NCBI RefSeq assembly: GCF_019049105.1
Contig: NZ_JAHQZR010000002.1
Coordinates: forward strand, 248,001 to 312,000
DNA from: Leucobacter chinensis
GTDB lineage: Bacteria > Actinomycetota > Actinomycetes > Actinomycetales > Microbacteriaceae
Length of the DNA: 64,000 bases
Direction of reading: 5' to 3'
Within the stretch, counting starts at the first letter, position 1; each line of letters begins with the position of its first letter. The translations under genes were made by a program, and so were the position numbers. A model generated the notes under the pieces. It had not been told where the DNA came from. It ran no database searches and worked only from the letters and a program-made list of their open reading frames with translations. This document shows, one piece after another, positions 51,505-61,264 of this stretch.

Positions 51505-51939
51505 ATGACACAGCACACGCCAGCAGAAAACCTCGACGGTCTCGAATTCGTTCGCACACGTGGGCTCGGAGCTCTCGCCGACCGCATGGGCATCACCATG
51601 AAAGAGTTTTCGCGTGAGCGCGCCGTGGCAACGATGCCGGTCGACGGTAATACTCAGCCGATCGGGCTGCTGCACGGCGGCGCCTACTGCGTGCTCGGAG
51701 AGACCCTCGGGTCGATGCATTCGAACCTCATCGCTCCCAAGGGCAAGGTTGGCGTGGGCATCGACATCAATGCGACGCACACCGGTTCGGCAACCAGCGG
51801 ATCGGTGACAGCCGTCTGTACCCCGATTCACGTGGGCCGCTCACTGAGCGTTCATGAGATCGTCATTAGCGATGAGGCCGGGCGGCGCTGCTCAACCGTT
51901 CGCATCACGAACATGTACAAAGACCTGCCCTCGAACTAG
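51505..51939 (+). CDS. Hotdog-fold thioesterase (PaaI/MenI-like)
   Basis: 144 residues. The hotdog thioesterase signature is QPIGLLHGGAYCVLGETLGS (His-Gly-Gly with the catalytic Glu), followed by VGVGIDINATHTGSATSG. The form with a Glu on the long helix is shared by PaaI, YdiI/MenI (dihydroxynaphthoyl-CoA thioesterase) and EntH; MenI is likely in a menaquinone-using actinobacterium but not certain. Divergent from polA with 43 bases between the starts. A hairpin overlaps the stop. Confidence 0.88.
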   Translation: MTQHTPAENLDGLEFVRTRGLGALADRMGITMKEFSRERAVATMPVDGNTQPIGLLHGGAYCVLGETLGSMHSNLIAPKGKVGVGIDINATHTGSATSGSVTAVCTPIHVGRSLSVHEIVISDEAGRRCSTVRITNMYKDLPSN

Positions 51940-52004
51940 GTTCGGGACAGGTCTTCTCGATCGATGGTGCGATGCTTGCGGGCACAGATTGACTGCCCGC
52001 AAGC
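51922..52004. terminator. Two hairpins between the thioesterase and ANTAR regulator genes
   Basis: First, gacctg...caggtc (51922-51953) spans the thioesterase stop and is followed by ttctc. Second, an 11-base perfect stem gcttgcgggca (51974-51984) / tgcccgcaagc (51994-52004). The genes are convergent, so this is likely a two-way terminator. Confidence 0.75.
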
Positions 52005-52014
52005 AAGCGAAGCG

Positions 52015-52626
52015 TTACGCCTTCGTCTGCGCCCCCAGCTGATCGATGATGGTCTTTGCAACGTCTTGCATCGTCAGACGGCGGTCCATTGACGCCTTCT
52101 GGATCCAGCGGAACGCCTCAGGCTCGCTGAGCCCCATCTTGTCGTTGAGAATGCCCTTGGCACGGTCAACGAGCTTACGGGTCTCGAAGCGCTCTGCAAG
52201 GTCAGCGACCTCGTTCTCGAGCGCCGTAATCTGCTGGAAGCGCGAGATCGCGATCTCGATGGCCGGCAGCAGGTCAGCAGGAGTGAAGGGCTTCACCACG
52301 TAGGCAAGAGCGCCCGCGTCAGTTGCACGCTCGACAAGCTCTTTCTGGCTGAAGGCGGTCAGGAGAACAACGGGAGCGAGGTGCTCTTTGTTGATCTCTT
52401 CTGCCGCAGAGATACCGTCAAGCTTCGGCATCTTGATGTCCATGACAACAAGGTCGGGCTCAAGCTCGCGCACCAGCTCAACAGCACGTTCACCGTCGCC
52501 GGCTTCGCCGACAACGTCGAAATCGTTGTCGCGAAGGGTCTCAACAATGTCCATGCGGATGAGAGACTCGTCTTCGGCCACGACAACGCGGCGTTTGGTA
52601 CTAGGGGTAATTTCTTCGTCAGTCAC
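52015..52626 (-). CDS. ANTAR-domain response regulator (PdtaR type)
   Basis: 203 residues from GTG 52626 (VTDEEITPSTKRRVVVAEDE). Receiver domain with acidic VVAEDESLIRMDI, phospho-acceptor Asp in DLVVMDIKMPKLDG, and Lys in VVKPFTPADL; then a coiled coil and the C-terminal ANTAR RNA-binding domain (RAKGILNDKMGLSEPEAFRW, IQKASMDRRLTMQDVAKTII). Such proteins act as antiterminators by binding paired hairpins; PdtaR in mycobacteria works with histidine kinase PdtaS. No kinase gene adjacent. Confidence 0.93.
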   Translation of the reverse strand: MTDEEITPSTKRRVVVAEDESLIRMDIVETLRDNDFDVVGEAGDGERAVELVRELEPDLVVMDIKMPKLDGISAAEEINKEHLAPVVLLTAFSQKELVERATDAGALAYVVKPFTPADLLPAIEIAISRFQQITALENEVADLAERFETRKLVDRAKGILNDKMGLSEPEAFRWIQKASMDRRLTMQDVAKTIIDQLGAQTKA

Positions 52627-52830
52627 ACCACTAGCGTACGCCACAAACGTGAAAACTCCATGCTGATTCCTCACAGCTCCGTGAAGTTTTTTTGCGAGAA
52701 TGCTCTATTCTGGCCGACCACTGTTGAAAAAATGAACGCCGTTCTTTCGTTTGCGGGTTTCTCGCGCCTCGCTAGAGCGATGTTGCCACGGCAATCGCGA
52801 TCGATCCGCAGCCGCTTCTCGGAACGTAAA

Positions 52831-52868
52831 CGAGGGGCCCTCCCGCAATGAAGCGAGAGGGCCCCTCG
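52831..52868 (-). terminator. Intrinsic terminator behind tRNA-Leu
   Basis: 12-base stem cgaggggccctc (52831-52842) / gagggcccctcg (52857-52868), 5 bases beyond the tRNA 3' end on the minus strand. A short T-poor tail follows (tttacgttc). Confidence 0.85.
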
Positions 52869-52872
52869 TGTT

Positions 52873-52957
52873 TGGTACCGGATGTGGGACTCGAACCCAC
52901 ACGTCTTTCGACAACGCATTTTGAGTGCGCCGCGTCTACCGATTCCGCCAATCCGGC
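52873..52957 (-). tRNA. tRNA-Leu (anticodon CAA)
   Basis: Minus strand: acceptor GCCGGAT pairs ATCCGGT, D-arm GGCGGAATCGGTAGACGC, anticodon stem GCGCA-CTCAAAA-TGCGT with CAA, a long class II variable arm (TTGTCGAAAGACG), T-arm GTGGGTTCGAGTCCCAC. The 3' CCA is encoded. 85 bases with CCA. Confidence 0.95.
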
Positions 52958-53024
52958 ATTCGGCCTTTCGGCCACGAAGTAACACTACCCTACGGCAGCC
53001 CCTCCGTAAAAATTTGTTTCGCGA

Positions 53025-54482
53025 TTACTTCGTTTCTGACGCGACCTTTGCGCCGGGCTCGAGGCGACCGCTCGCTTCACCCAGTCGGTGAATGCGCAGC
53101 GTGTTCGTCGTGCCGACGACACCCGCGGGCGTGCCCGCGATCACGATGACCGTCTCACCGAGGTGCTCAAGGCCCCGTTCAAGCAGCACGTCATCGACCT
53201 GGGCGAACATCTCGTCGGTCGAAGCGACGCGTGCCGTCTCGTAGCTTCTCGCGCCCCACGTCATCTCGAGCTGTCGGCGCACCGAGCTACTCGGGGCAAA
53301 GCTATAGATGGGAATCGGGGTGCGCAAGCGTGAAACTCGGCGAACCGTGTCACCCGACTCGGTGAAGATGCAGATGCTCTTCGCGCCGAGCGTTGCCGCG
53401 ACTTCTGCCGCAGCAAGCGTGAGCGCGCCACCCTGGGTCTTCGGCCGCGTGCGCATCGGCTCAATGCGCTCCAGCGCCTGCTCCTCGGTCGACTTGATGA
53501 TGCGGGCCATGGTTGAGACCGCTTCGATGGGCCAGGCACCAACGCTCGTCTCGCCCGACAGCATGACCGCGTCGGCGCCGTCAAGCACGGCATTCGCGCA
53601 GTCTGAGGCCTCGGCGCGCGTTGGCCGCGGGTTCTCAATCATTGATTCGAGCACCTGGGTCGCGACGATAACTGGCTTCGCGTGCTCGCGAGCCAGCGAA
53701 ATTGCCTGCATTTGCACAACCGGAACCTGTTCCAGCGGCAACTCAACACCGAGGTCACCACGGGCAACCATAATGCCGTCGAAAGCATCGACAATCTCTT
53801 CGAGGTTCTCAACGGCCTGTGGCTTCTCGATCTTGGCGATCACGGGCAGGCGAACGCCAACCTCGTCCATGATTTCGTGCACGCGCTCAACATCTTTCGC
53901 GTCACGCACGAACGAGAGTGCGATGTAATCAACCCCGAGCTCAAGAGCCCAACGCAGGTCGTCTTCATCTTTCTCAGAGAGCGCAGGAACATTCACGGCA
54001 ACGCCAGGCAGGTTGATGCCCTTGTTGTTCGAGACATCACCGGGCACCTCGACAACCGTGTGCACGGTGTCTTCGGTCACTCGGGTCGCGCGCAACGTCA
54101 CCTTACCGTCGTCAATGAGCAGCGGATCGCCGACACTCACATCGCCCGGAAGCGCCTTGTGCGTCGTGCCGCAGATCGTTGCGTCGCCAACAATGTCGCG
54201 GGTCGTAATCGCAAACTCGTCGCCCTCTTCGAGCGAGTACGGCCCGCCCTCAAACTTGCCGAGGCGAATTTTTGGCCCCTGCAGGTCGGCGAGAATCGCG
54301 ATCGGCCGACCAACCTCTTCTTCAGCACGCCGAATGTTGCGAAAGACGCCCTCGTGAATGTAGTGCTCGCCGTGCGAGAGGTTCATCCTCGCGACGTTCA
54401 CACCGGCCTGAATGAGGGTGAGGGTGTTGCCGTAGCTTGAAACCGCTGGGCCCCACGTGGCGACGATCTTTGCGTGACGCAT
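53025..54482 (-). CDS. pyk: Pyruvate kinase
   Basis: 485 residues. N-terminus MRHAKIVATWGPAVSS, substrate region GVNVARMNLSHGEH, Lys in the ADLQGPKIRLGKFEGG part, the signature IEKPQAVENLEEIVDAFDGI with IMVARGDLGVELP, and ATQVLESMIENPRPTRAEAS. Note TWGPA where most have TLGPA. It makes pyruvate and ATP from PEP and ADP. Lies 15 bases behind lgt on the same strand, so co-transcription is possible. Confidence 0.97.
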   Translation of the reverse strand: MRHAKIVATWGPAVSSYGNTLTLIQAGVNVARMNLSHGEHYIHEGVFRNIRRAEEEVGRPIAILADLQGPKIRLGKFEGGPYSLEEGDEFAITTRDIVGDATICGTTHKALPGDVSVGDPLLIDDGKVTLRATRVTEDTVHTVVEVPGDVSNNKGINLPGVAVNVPALSEKDEDDLRWALELGVDYIALSFVRDAKDVERVHEIMDEVGVRLPVIAKIEKPQAVENLEEIVDAFDGIMVARGDLGVELPLEQVPVVQMQAISLAREHAKPVIVATQVLESMIENPRPTRAEASDCANAVLDGADAVMLSGETSVGAWPIEAVSTMARIIKSTEEQALERIEPMRTRPKTQGGALTLAAAEVAATLGAKSICIFTESGDTVRRVSRLRTPIPIYSFAPSSSVRRQLEMTWGARSYETARVASTDEMFAQVDDVLLERGLEHLGETVIVIAGTPAGVVGTTNTLRIHRLGEASGRLEPGAKVASETK

Positions 54483-54497
54483 GATGCTCCTAATGAC

Positions 54498-55427
54498 CTA
54501 GTTGGCCGGCTGAGGGTTGAGCTTTGGTGAGGTGTGCTCGAGCACGTGGTAGTACTCTTCTGGGTCGTTCGTTGCGACGAGCGCGAGTTCATCGTTGCGC
54601 ATGCGGCCGGGCAGGTACACCGATGCTTCGAGGCCAGGGTGCCTGCGGCGCTGGACGAAGTACAGCACGACGCCGAGCAGAATGATCGCAAAGGCCATGA
54701 GCACGTTGGTGCGGAAGCCGAAGAACTGGTAGCTCGGGTCGACGCGCACCGATTCGATCCACGCGCGGCCGATGCCGTACCAGATGAAGTAGAGTGCGAT
54801 GAACTGACCCCAGCGAGGCGCAAGGCGCTTCTCAATCGCGAGCAGAACAACAATGCCCAGAATGTTCCAGATGATCTCGTAGAGGAACGTCGGGTGAAAG
54901 AGCGTACCCTCGGGCATGCCAACCGGAAAGGCCGGGTTCGTCGTCTCGATCTCGAGGCCCCAGGGCAGCGTCGTAGGGCCACCGAAAAGCTCGTGGTTGA
55001 ACCAGTTACCGAGGCGGCCGACAGCCTGCGCAAGGAGCAGACCAGGCACGAGCGCGTCTGCGAACGAGAAGAATCGAACACCCGTGAGACGTGACGCGAT
55101 GAGAATACCGAGTGCACCGCCGAGCAGCGCACCGAAGATCGCGATACCGCCGTGATCGATACGAATAATCTCGATGGGATTCTTGCCAGGACCAAAGTAG
55201 TCGCCCGCGTGTGTAAGCACGTGGTAGAGGCGCGCACCAACGATGCCGAGCGCGACTGCCCAAAGAGTGAAATCGAGCGCAACGCCCGGTTCTCCCCCAC
55301 GCTTCGTGAGGCGTGAGCCCGTCCAGATGCGAGCAACGACCATGCCCGCGATGAGGCACAGTGCGTAGTATGCAATCGGAACAGGCCCGATGTTGAACGA
55401 GTTCGTGTCAGGGCTCGGAATGCTCAT
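54498..55427 (-). CDS. lgt: Prolipoprotein diacylglyceryl transferase
   Basis: About 309 residues from ATG 55427. Seven membrane helices; signature HGGIAIFGALLGGALGILIA and AQAVGRLGNWFNHELFGGPT (catalytic Arg/Asn/Glu region), and ALYFIWYGIGRAWIESVRVD. Lgt adds diacylglycerol to the lipobox Cys, so it would act on the lipoprotein at 25.3 kb as on all others. Standard neighbour of trpA in actinobacteria. Confidence 0.96.
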   Translation of the reverse strand: MSIPSPDTNSFNIGPVPIAYYALCLIAGMVVARIWTGSRLTKRGGEPGVALDFTLWAVALGIVGARLYHVLTHAGDYFGPGKNPIEIIRIDHGGIAIFGALLGGALGILIASRLTGVRFFSFADALVPGLLLAQAVGRLGNWFNHELFGGPTTLPWGLEIETTNPAFPVGMPEGTLFHPTFLYEIIWNILGIVVLLAIEKRLAPRWGQFIALYFIWYGIGRAWIESVRVDPSYQFFGFRTNVLMAFAIILLGVVLYFVQRRRHPGLEASVYLPGRMRNDELALVATNDPEEYYHVLEHTSPKLNPQPAN

Positions 55428-55532
55428 GAAAAGCATCAATGCAGCCTACTTTCTTGTCGGTAACGTCTCACACCATCTTAGACGGCGTAATACCAGCGTG
55501 CGGCTGAGCGTTGAGGCTCTGCCAAGGTTCGT

Positions 55533-56318
55533 CTAGCGCAGTTTTCCAGTCGCGAGTTCTTCAGCAACCTGTTGCACCCGCGTCACCCCGCCCTCGGCGA
55601 GAGCCTTCACGAGCGCAGAACCCACGATGGCGCCGTCGGCATATTCGAGCACCTCGCGCACCTGAGCCCCGGACGAAATGCCGAGACCGACGCAGCTGTT
55701 CTCGCAGCCGACGTCACGGAGTCTGCCGACAAGCTCACGAGCGGCGTTGTCAACGTCGGTTCGAGCACCCGTGACTCCCATGGTCGAGACCGTGTAGACA
55801 AAGCCACGGCTCAACTCGCTAATGCGCTCGAGCCGCTGCTCAGTCGAGGTCGGGGCCGCGAGAAAAATGCGATCCAGCTCGAACTCATCAGAGACACTGA
55901 TCCACTCAGCCGCCTCGTCAGGAATGAGGTCTGGGGTAATGAGCCCCGCGCCACCAGCGTTCTTGAGGCGCTCGGCGAAGTATTCAACGCCCTGGCTCAT
56001 GACGAGGTTCCAGTACGTCATGATGACGACCGGAACGTCAACACGCTTCGTGAGCTCTTCGATCGCGGTGAAGGCGTCAGAGACCTTGACCCCGTTTTTC
56101 AGCGCCTCGACGGTGGCTGCCTGAATCACCGAACCGTCCATGCCCGGGTCGGAGTACGGGAGGCCGAATTCGATAATATCGACACCGCCGCGCACGAGGG
56201 CTTCTGCGGCATCAATGCTCGTCGCGACATCAGGAAACCCGACCGGCAGGTACCCGATGAGGGCGCCACGCGAGTCGTCGCGGCGCGTGCGAATCATGTT
56301 CGTGACCTGGCTCATCAC
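55533..56318 (-). CDS. trpA: Tryptophan synthase alpha subunit
   Basis: 261 residues. [20 protein letters not shown], catalytic Glu in [20 protein letters not shown], catalytic Asp in [14 protein letters not shown], and phosphate-binding [11 protein letters not shown] and [10 protein letters not shown]. It splits indole-glycerol phosphate and passes indole to TrpB. Its ATG overlaps the trpB stop. Confidence 0.97.
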   Translation of the reverse strand: MMSQVTNMIRTRRDDSRGALIGYLPVGFPDVATSIDAAEALVRGGVDIIEFGLPYSDPGMDGSVIQAATVEALKNGVKVSDAFTAIEELTKRVDVPVVIMTYWNLVMSQGVEYFAERLKNAGGAGLITPDLIPDEAAEWISVSDEFELDRIFLAAPTSTEQRLERISELSRGFVYTVSTMGVTGARTDVDNAARELVGRLRDVGCENSCVGLGISSGAQVREVLEYADGAIVGSALVKALAEGGVTRVQQVAEELATGKLR

Positions 56319-57538
56319 GCCTCCTGGTCTGCTTGATCGAAGAGGCCGAAGTACTGGCCCGCGGTTTCCATGTCTTTGTCGCCTCGGCCCGAAAGGCTCA
56401 CGAGCACCGTCTCGTCTGGGCTCATCGTCGCGGCGAGTTTGAGTGCGCCTGCGAGCGCGTGCGAAGACTCGATTGCGGGAATAATTCCTTCAGTACGAGA
56501 GAGATCGAGCAGCGCCTGCATCGCCTCGGCATCGGTCACGGGCTGGTATCGAGCGCGCTCAATCGAGTGCAACCACGCGTGCTCGGGGCCGATGCCCGGG
56601 TAGTCGAGCCCTGCCGAGATCGAGTGGGAATCAAGGGTTTGGCCGTCTTCGTCTTGCAGCAGCAGGCTCTTCGCGCCATGCAGCACGCCGGGCCTACCGA
56701 GCGTCAGTGTTGCCGCGTGCCTCGAGGTCTCGACGCCCTCGCCGCCGGCTTCAAAACCGTACAGCGCAACCGCTTCGTCGTCGAGAAAGGCGTGGAAGAT
56801 GCCCATCGCGTTTGACCCGCCGCCCACACAGGCAGCAATCGCGTCGGGAAGCTTGCCGGTGCGCTCGAGCATCTGCTCACGCGCTTCGACACCAATAACG
56901 CGCTGCAGGTCACGCACCATCTCAGGGAAAGGGTGAGGGCCTGCGACCGTACCAAACACGTAGTTCGTGGTCTCGACGTTGGTTACCCAGTCACGAAAAG
57001 CCTCGTTGATCGCGTCCTTGAGCGTGCGGGTGCCCGCCTGAACCGCGATGACCTCGGCTCCGAGCAGACGCATGCGAGCAACGTTGAGCGCCTGGCGCTC
57101 GGTATCGACCGCCCCCATGTAGATGGTGCATTTGAGGCCGAACAGCGCTGCCGCCGTCGCGGTCGCGACACCGTGCTGCCCAGCACCGGTCTCGGCAATG
57201 ATGCGATCTTTACCAATACGTTTTGTCAGCAGGGCCTGGCCCAGCACGTTGTTAATCTTGTGCGAGCCGGTGTGGTTCAGATCTTCGCGTTTCAAGAAGA
57301 TGCGCGCACCCCCAGCGAGCGCTGCAAACTTCTGCACCTCGGTAATCGGCGAAGGCCGTCCCGTGTAGTCCTTGAGCAGTGCGTCGAGTTCTTCGTGGAA
57401 TGCGGGGTCAGCCTTCGCGGCTTCCCAAGCAACCGTAAGATCGTCGAGCGCTTGAATGAGCGATTCGGGAACAAACCGACCGCCAAAATCTCCGAAGTAT
57501 GGGCCCTGAGCTTGGCCGAGCCCCTCTTGCTTCGTCAT
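56315..57538 (-). CDS. trpB: Tryptophan synthase beta subunit
   Basis: 407 residues from ATG 57538 ([20 protein letters not shown]). PLP lysine in [20 protein letters not shown], phosphate-binding [15 protein letters not shown], and [20 protein letters not shown]. It joins indole and serine to give tryptophan. It lies 28 bases behind trpC and overlaps trpA. Confidence 0.98.
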   Translation of the reverse strand: MTKQEGLGQAQGPYFGDFGGRFVPESLIQALDDLTVAWEAAKADPAFHEELDALLKDYTGRPSPITEVQKFAALAGGARIFLKREDLNHTGSHKINNVLGQALLTKRIGKDRIIAETGAGQHGVATATAAALFGLKCTIYMGAVDTERQALNVARMRLLGAEVIAVQAGTRTLKDAINEAFRDWVTNVETTNYVFGTVAGPHPFPEMVRDLQRVIGVEAREQMLERTGKLPDAIAACVGGGSNAMGIFHAFLDDEAVALYGFEAGGEGVETSRHAATLTLGRPGVLHGAKSLLLQDEDGQTLDSHSISAGLDYPGIGPEHAWLHSIERARYQPVTDAEAMQALLDLSRTEGIIPAIESSHALAGALKLAATMSPDETVLVSLSGRGDKDMETAGQYFGLFDQADQEA

Positions 57539-57566
57539 CGAAACCTCTATCTGTGTTATCTGATGG

Positions 57567-58343
57567 TTAGGCAACCTGGGTGAAAGCGCGAACAGCTTCG
57601 CGCGGTGCGCCCTCGATCACGAGTGCTTCGCCGACGAGCACAACGTCAGCGCCAGCACGGCGGTAATGCTCGACGTCGTCGACTCCACGAACAGCCGATT
57701 CAGCAACCTTGATGGTGCCCTTCGGAATCACGTCACTCACGCGACCAAACAGCTCGCGGTCGAGTTCAAAAGTCGATAGGTCGCGCGCGTTCACGCCAAT
57801 GAGCTTGGAACCAAGCTGAATCGCGCGCTCAACCTCTTCGTCGGAGTGAGCCTCAACGAGTGGCGTCATCCCGAGCTCAATGATGAGCTTGTAGAGCGAT
57901 TCGAGCGTCGATTGCGGAAGCGCTGCGACGATGAGCAAAACGAGGTCTGCCCCAGCAGCCCTCGCCTCGTACACCTGGTACGCGTTACCAATGAAGTCTT
58001 TGCGCAGCACGGGAATATTCACGTTCTGGCGAACACTGCGCAGATCGTCGAGCGAGCCTTTGAACTTGCGACCCTCGGTGAGCACACTCACGGTGCTCGC
58101 ACCTCCAGCCTCATACTGCATCGCAAGTTCGTGGGGTTCGGGAATCGCAGCGAGGTCACCGCGTGAGGGGCTCGCGCGCTTCACCTCGGCAATCACCTTC
58201 ATGTGATCGGCGGGAGCAAGAAACTCAAGCGCGTTCAACGCTGCAGGGGCCTCTAACGCAAGCGCTTCGAGGTGGCTCAGTGGTAGCTGAGCCTCCCTCG
58301 AAGCAGCATCGTCAAGCGCCCCGCGAAGCAGGTCGTCTAGCAC
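57567..58343 (-). CDS. trpC: Indole-3-glycerol phosphate synthase
   Basis: 258 residues. [17 protein letters not shown] holds the catalytic Lys, [20 protein letters not shown] the second, and [13 protein letters not shown] plus [20 protein letters not shown] the phosphate site. It is a stand-alone TrpC without TrpF fusion, in line with PriA doing the TrpF job in actinobacteria (PriA itself is not in the window). Confidence 0.97.
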   Translation of the reverse strand: MLDDLLRGALDDAASREAQLPLSHLEALALEAPAALNALEFLAPADHMKVIAEVKRASPSRGDLAAIPEPHELAMQYEAGGASTVSVLTEGRKFKGSLDDLRSVRQNVNIPVLRKDFIGNAYQVYEARAAGADLVLLIVAALPQSTLESLYKLIIELGMTPLVEAHSDEEVERAIQLGSKLIGVNARDLSTFELDRELFGRVSDVIPKGTIKVAESAVRGVDDVEHYRRAGADVVLVGEALVIEGAPREAVRAFTQVA

Positions 58344-58346
58344 GGT

Positions 58347-58580
58347 TTAGTCGTGAGACTTAGGAACGAACTTTGGTCCCTTTACGCCGTAGCCTGCTTT
58401 AGCCATGATCACGCCTACCAGGAGACCAAGCACAAGCACGCCGGCGCTGATCCACACCAGCCAAGCCTGGTGGAAGAAGAAAGCAACCGTGCCCACAGCA
58501 AATGCAAGCAGCATAATCAGCACTGCAGTCCATGCAGCCGGTGAATCTCCGTGGCCATACTCATCAAGGCGGTCAGTCAT
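58347..58580 (-). CDS. Small two-helix membrane protein of the trp operon (DUF6704 type)
   Basis: 77 residues with His/Gly near the N-terminus (DEYGHGDSPAAWTAVLIMLL), two membrane helices and a basic tail (KAGYGVKGPKFVPKSHD). Such HGxSxAAWT proteins are found between trpE and trpC in most actinobacteria; role unknown. 3 bases in front of trpC, so tightly coupled. Confidence 0.88.
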   Translation of the reverse strand: MTDRLDEYGHGDSPAAWTAVLIMLLAFAVGTVAFFFHQAWLVWISAGVLVLGLLVGVIMAKAGYGVKGPKFVPKSHD

Positions 58581-58657
58581 GAATCTCCTTTTATCAAGTC
58601 TTCACATCACAGTTTAGCCGGTCACTCGCAAATGAGCGAACTCTCACCCGGCGTGGT

Positions 58658-59320
58658 TCAGGAGCGGCCCGGCGCTTCCGCACCGTCGTCGCCCCCGCTG
58701 AAGTCTTCTGGCCCAAGTTCATCGCTCGGGTCGTCACCCTCAGAGAGCGCATCCCAGTCAGCAATGCGGTCGGCTGACCCGTCAGGGCGCCGCGTCTTCT
58801 TCTTGCCCTGCGACCCCTTCGCCTCATAGCGCTTGCCACCCTGCGCCCAGTTCCAGCCGAACACCGCGACCGCGAGGCCCACGAGCAGCACGAGCAGGCC
58901 GAGCACAACCGTGACCGTCGGCCACACCGTGACTTGCATGAGGTCAACAACGTCAATGGGTGATGATGAGAGAATGCCGGTTGCCTCAGCGATCGAGGCT
59001 TTTGCAAAGTCGATCTCAGCGTCTTGCCCGCCGAGCACTCCCGAGAACGCAGACCAGGCGATCCACCCTCCAAACACCGCGGTGAGCGCACCGAGGGCGA
59101 CTCGCAGCGCGCGACCCGCGATGCCGAGCACGGCGCCAATAGCCAAGAGCGCAATCGCCACCGGCATGAGGGCCTTGTTCCCAGCGGTTCCCGTCACCGT
59201 CACGTCACCGTGCGCGGCAGCGCTTGGAATGAGCTGGAGCTCAAGCCAGGGCCTCGTAATCACGAAGAGCATCGCTACCGCAAGCAGGAGCAGCAGCGAA
59301 ACAAGGTTGCGTTTGGTCAT
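58658..59320 (-). CDS. Trp biosynthesis-associated membrane protein (TIGR02234 type)
   Basis: 220 residues from ATG 59320, 7 bases behind the trpE stop. Four membrane helices (FVITRPWLELQL after the first, then GNKALMPVAIALLAIGAVLG, ALGALTAVFGGWIAWSAFSG) and an acidic C-terminal tail (DALSEGDDPSDELGPEDFSG). The family is tied to actinobacterial trp operons but has no proven function. Confidence 0.9.
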   Translation of the reverse strand: MTKRNLVSLLLLLAVAMLFVITRPWLELQLIPSAAAHGDVTVTGTAGNKALMPVAIALLAIGAVLGIAGRALRVALGALTAVFGGWIAWSAFSGVLGGQDAEIDFAKASIAEATGILSSSPIDVVDLMQVTVWPTVTVVLGLLVLLVGLAVAVFGWNWAQGGKRYEAKGSQGKKKTRRPDGSADRIADWDALSEGDDPSDELGPEDFSGGDDGAEAPGRS

Positions 59321-59327
59321 GCCTAGG

Positions 59328-60866
59328 TTACTTCTCCTCAACAAGCGTGTTTGCGATCGCTACGGCCCGCAACGGCGCAGCCGCCTTGTTACGGCATTCC
59401 TCGTCTTCTGAGGCGGGAACCGAATCTGCAACGATGCCGCCGCCCGCTTGAACCGTTGCAATACCTGAGCGGATCGTCGCCGTTCGAATCGCGATCGCGA
59501 GGTCAGCATCGCCCCCGAGACCGAAATACCCGACAACCCCGCCGTACACTCCCCTGCTTGCCGTTTCGAGCTCATCGATAATCGCGAGCGCCTTCGGCTT
59601 CGGGTCGCCCGACAGCGTACCCGCCGGGAACGTTGCCCTGAGCGCCGAAACCGGAGACTCCTCCGGTCGAAGCTCGCCCTCAACCGTCGAGACAATGTGC
59701 ATGACGTGGCTGTAACGCTCGATGCGCATGAGGTCGCTCACATGCACGCTCTCGGGCACACAGAACGTCGAAAGGTCACGCTTTGAAAGACCCACCAGCA
59801 TCTCATGCTCGGTGCGCTCTTTGTTGTCGGCGAGCAGTTCTTTCTCGAGCTGCAGGTCGTGACTCGCGTCGGTTCCGCGTGGCTTCGATCCGCCAATCGG
59901 GTGCGTAATCACTCGCCCACCGTTGACCGTGATCAGGGCCTCGGGGCTCGAACCGACGACCGAGAACGGCTCGCCATCGTGCCCCTCGTACGAGAGCAGG
60001 TAGAGGTACGGGCTCGGGTTGAGGTGTCGCAGCACGCGATACACATCGAGTGGATCAGCTGTACATTCGGTGTCGAACCGCTGCGAGACAACGACCTGAC
60101 CGGCCTCACCCTCGCGAATACGGTCGATCGTGAGTTGCGCGAGCCTGAGGTACTCGGTCTGTGGCGTGACGCGCTTCGCATCGGTCACCGCATCACGGTT
60201 AAGCGTCGAAACCGGCGCCGCAGCACTCGCCGCAAGTGAACGTTGCAGCTCGTCAAGGCGGGCCTGAGCATCGTCCCAGGCGTTATCGAGAGGAGCAGCC
60301 TCTTCGTCGGTCACAACGTTGGCGATGAGAATGACCGACCCCTCGCGGTGATCAATCACGATGAGTTCAGAGACGAAGCTCAAACCTTGCACAGGAACCT
60401 CTGCGGGGCCAAAACCTGGGTCTGGCAGTGTGGTCTCGATTTGGCGGATCGTGTCCCACCCGATGTACCCCACGAACCCGCTTGCGAGCGGCGGAAGCCC
60501 GTCGACCTGATCGGCCTTCCAGCGCTCGTAGGCGGCTTGCACCGCTTCGAGCGGCTCAAGCGAGGCAACACCCCCTGGCAATAGTCGTTCTTCAGACATC
60601 ACCGAATCAGGGCTCGCGGCCCAGTAGGCGTGCCCGTCCCGCTCGCTCAGGACACCGAAGGAGCCGGCGCCGACGAACGAGAAGCGAGTCCATACCCCGC
60701 CCTGTTCAGCCGATTCGAGCAGAAAAGTCCCGGGCCGCGATGCCGCAACCTTTCGGTAAATGCTCGCCGGCGTGTCAGAGTCTGCGAATACCTCACGGCA
60801 CACAGAAACGATCGGGTTCGTTGCGGCCGCCTGGTCAAAGGCGGCGCGGGTTGTCGTGAGGGTCAT
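59328..60866 (-). CDS. trpE: Anthranilate synthase component I
   Basis: 512 residues. The N-terminal regulatory domain has the Trp-binding LLESAEQGGVWTRFSFVGAG; the chorismate-binding domain holds FSVVGSSPEALITVNGGRVI, HPIGGSKPRGTD, STVEGELRPEESPVSALRAT, FPAGTLSGDPKPKA and the end YFGLGGDADLAIAIRTATIR with IQAGGGIVADS-like VQAGGGIVADSVP. TrpG (glutaminase) is not encoded nearby. It follows hisI by 8 bases, so the trp genes are read through from his. Confidence 0.97.
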   Translation of the reverse strand: MTLTTTRAAFDQAAATNPIVSVCREVFADSDTPASIYRKVAASRPGTFLLESAEQGGVWTRFSFVGAGSFGVLSERDGHAYWAASPDSVMSEERLLPGGVASLEPLEAVQAAYERWKADQVDGLPPLASGFVGYIGWDTIRQIETTLPDPGFGPAEVPVQGLSFVSELIVIDHREGSVILIANVVTDEEAAPLDNAWDDAQARLDELQRSLAASAAAPVSTLNRDAVTDAKRVTPQTEYLRLAQLTIDRIREGEAGQVVVSQRFDTECTADPLDVYRVLRHLNPSPYLYLLSYEGHDGEPFSVVGSSPEALITVNGGRVITHPIGGSKPRGTDASHDLQLEKELLADNKERTEHEMLVGLSKRDLSTFCVPESVHVSDLMRIERYSHVMHIVSTVEGELRPEESPVSALRATFPAGTLSGDPKPKALAIIDELETASRGVYGGVVGYFGLGGDADLAIAIRTATIRSGIATVQAGGGIVADSVPASEDEECRNKAAAPLRAVAIANTLVEEK

Positions 60867-60874
60867 CGGATCGC

Positions 60875-61264
60875 TTACTCGTCGGTGATTTCGGTGACGA
60901 CAGCAGGAACATAGCCGTCAATAAAGCAGGTTCGAGTGCCGGTATGACACGCGGCGCCCTGTTGAATAACTCTGATGAGCATCGTATCTTGATCGCAATC
61001 AAACGATACTGAACGCACGTACTGCCGATGCCCAGAGGTATCGCCCTTGCGCCAGTACTCAGAGCGTGAGCGCGACCAGAAGGTCACGCGCCCCTCGGTG
61101 AGAGTGCGCCTGAGTGCTTCGCGGTTCATCCACGCGAGCATGAGCACGTCGAGCGACTCATCGTCTTGAATGATCGCGGGCACGAGGCCGTCATCGGTGA
61201 AGGTGATGCGGTCAAGATACGGGGTGATCTCTTCTTCTGACACCTCGTCGCGAAACAGTGTCAT
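60875..61264 (-). CDS. hisI: Phosphoribosyl-AMP cyclohydrolase
   Basis: 129 residues, HisI only (no HisE fusion). Motifs: [51 protein letters not shown] and the zinc Cys/His in [12 protein letters not shown]. Third step of histidine synthesis. The start overlaps the hisF stop by 4 bases. Confidence 0.97.
   Translation of the reverse strand: MTLFRDEVSEEEITPYLDRITFTDDGLVPAIIQDDESLDVLMLAWMNREALRRTLTEGRVTFWSRSRSEYWRKGDTSGHRQYVRSVSFDCDQDTMLIRVIQQGAACHTGTRTCFIDGYVPAVVTEITDE

Noticed and set aside
53682-54440. 252-codon plus-strand frame opposite pyk
   Set aside because: Antisense shadow of a clear pyruvate kinase gene, no ribosome site or family.
55572-56336. 254-codon plus-strand frame opposite trpA
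   Set aside because: Antisense shadow of trpA; composition follows the third-position GC bias of the real gene.
59328-59340. Trp attenuator or T-box in the trp region
   Set aside because: Gaps between hisI, trpE and the following genes are below 80 bases and show no leader peptide with Trp codons or T-box motif.
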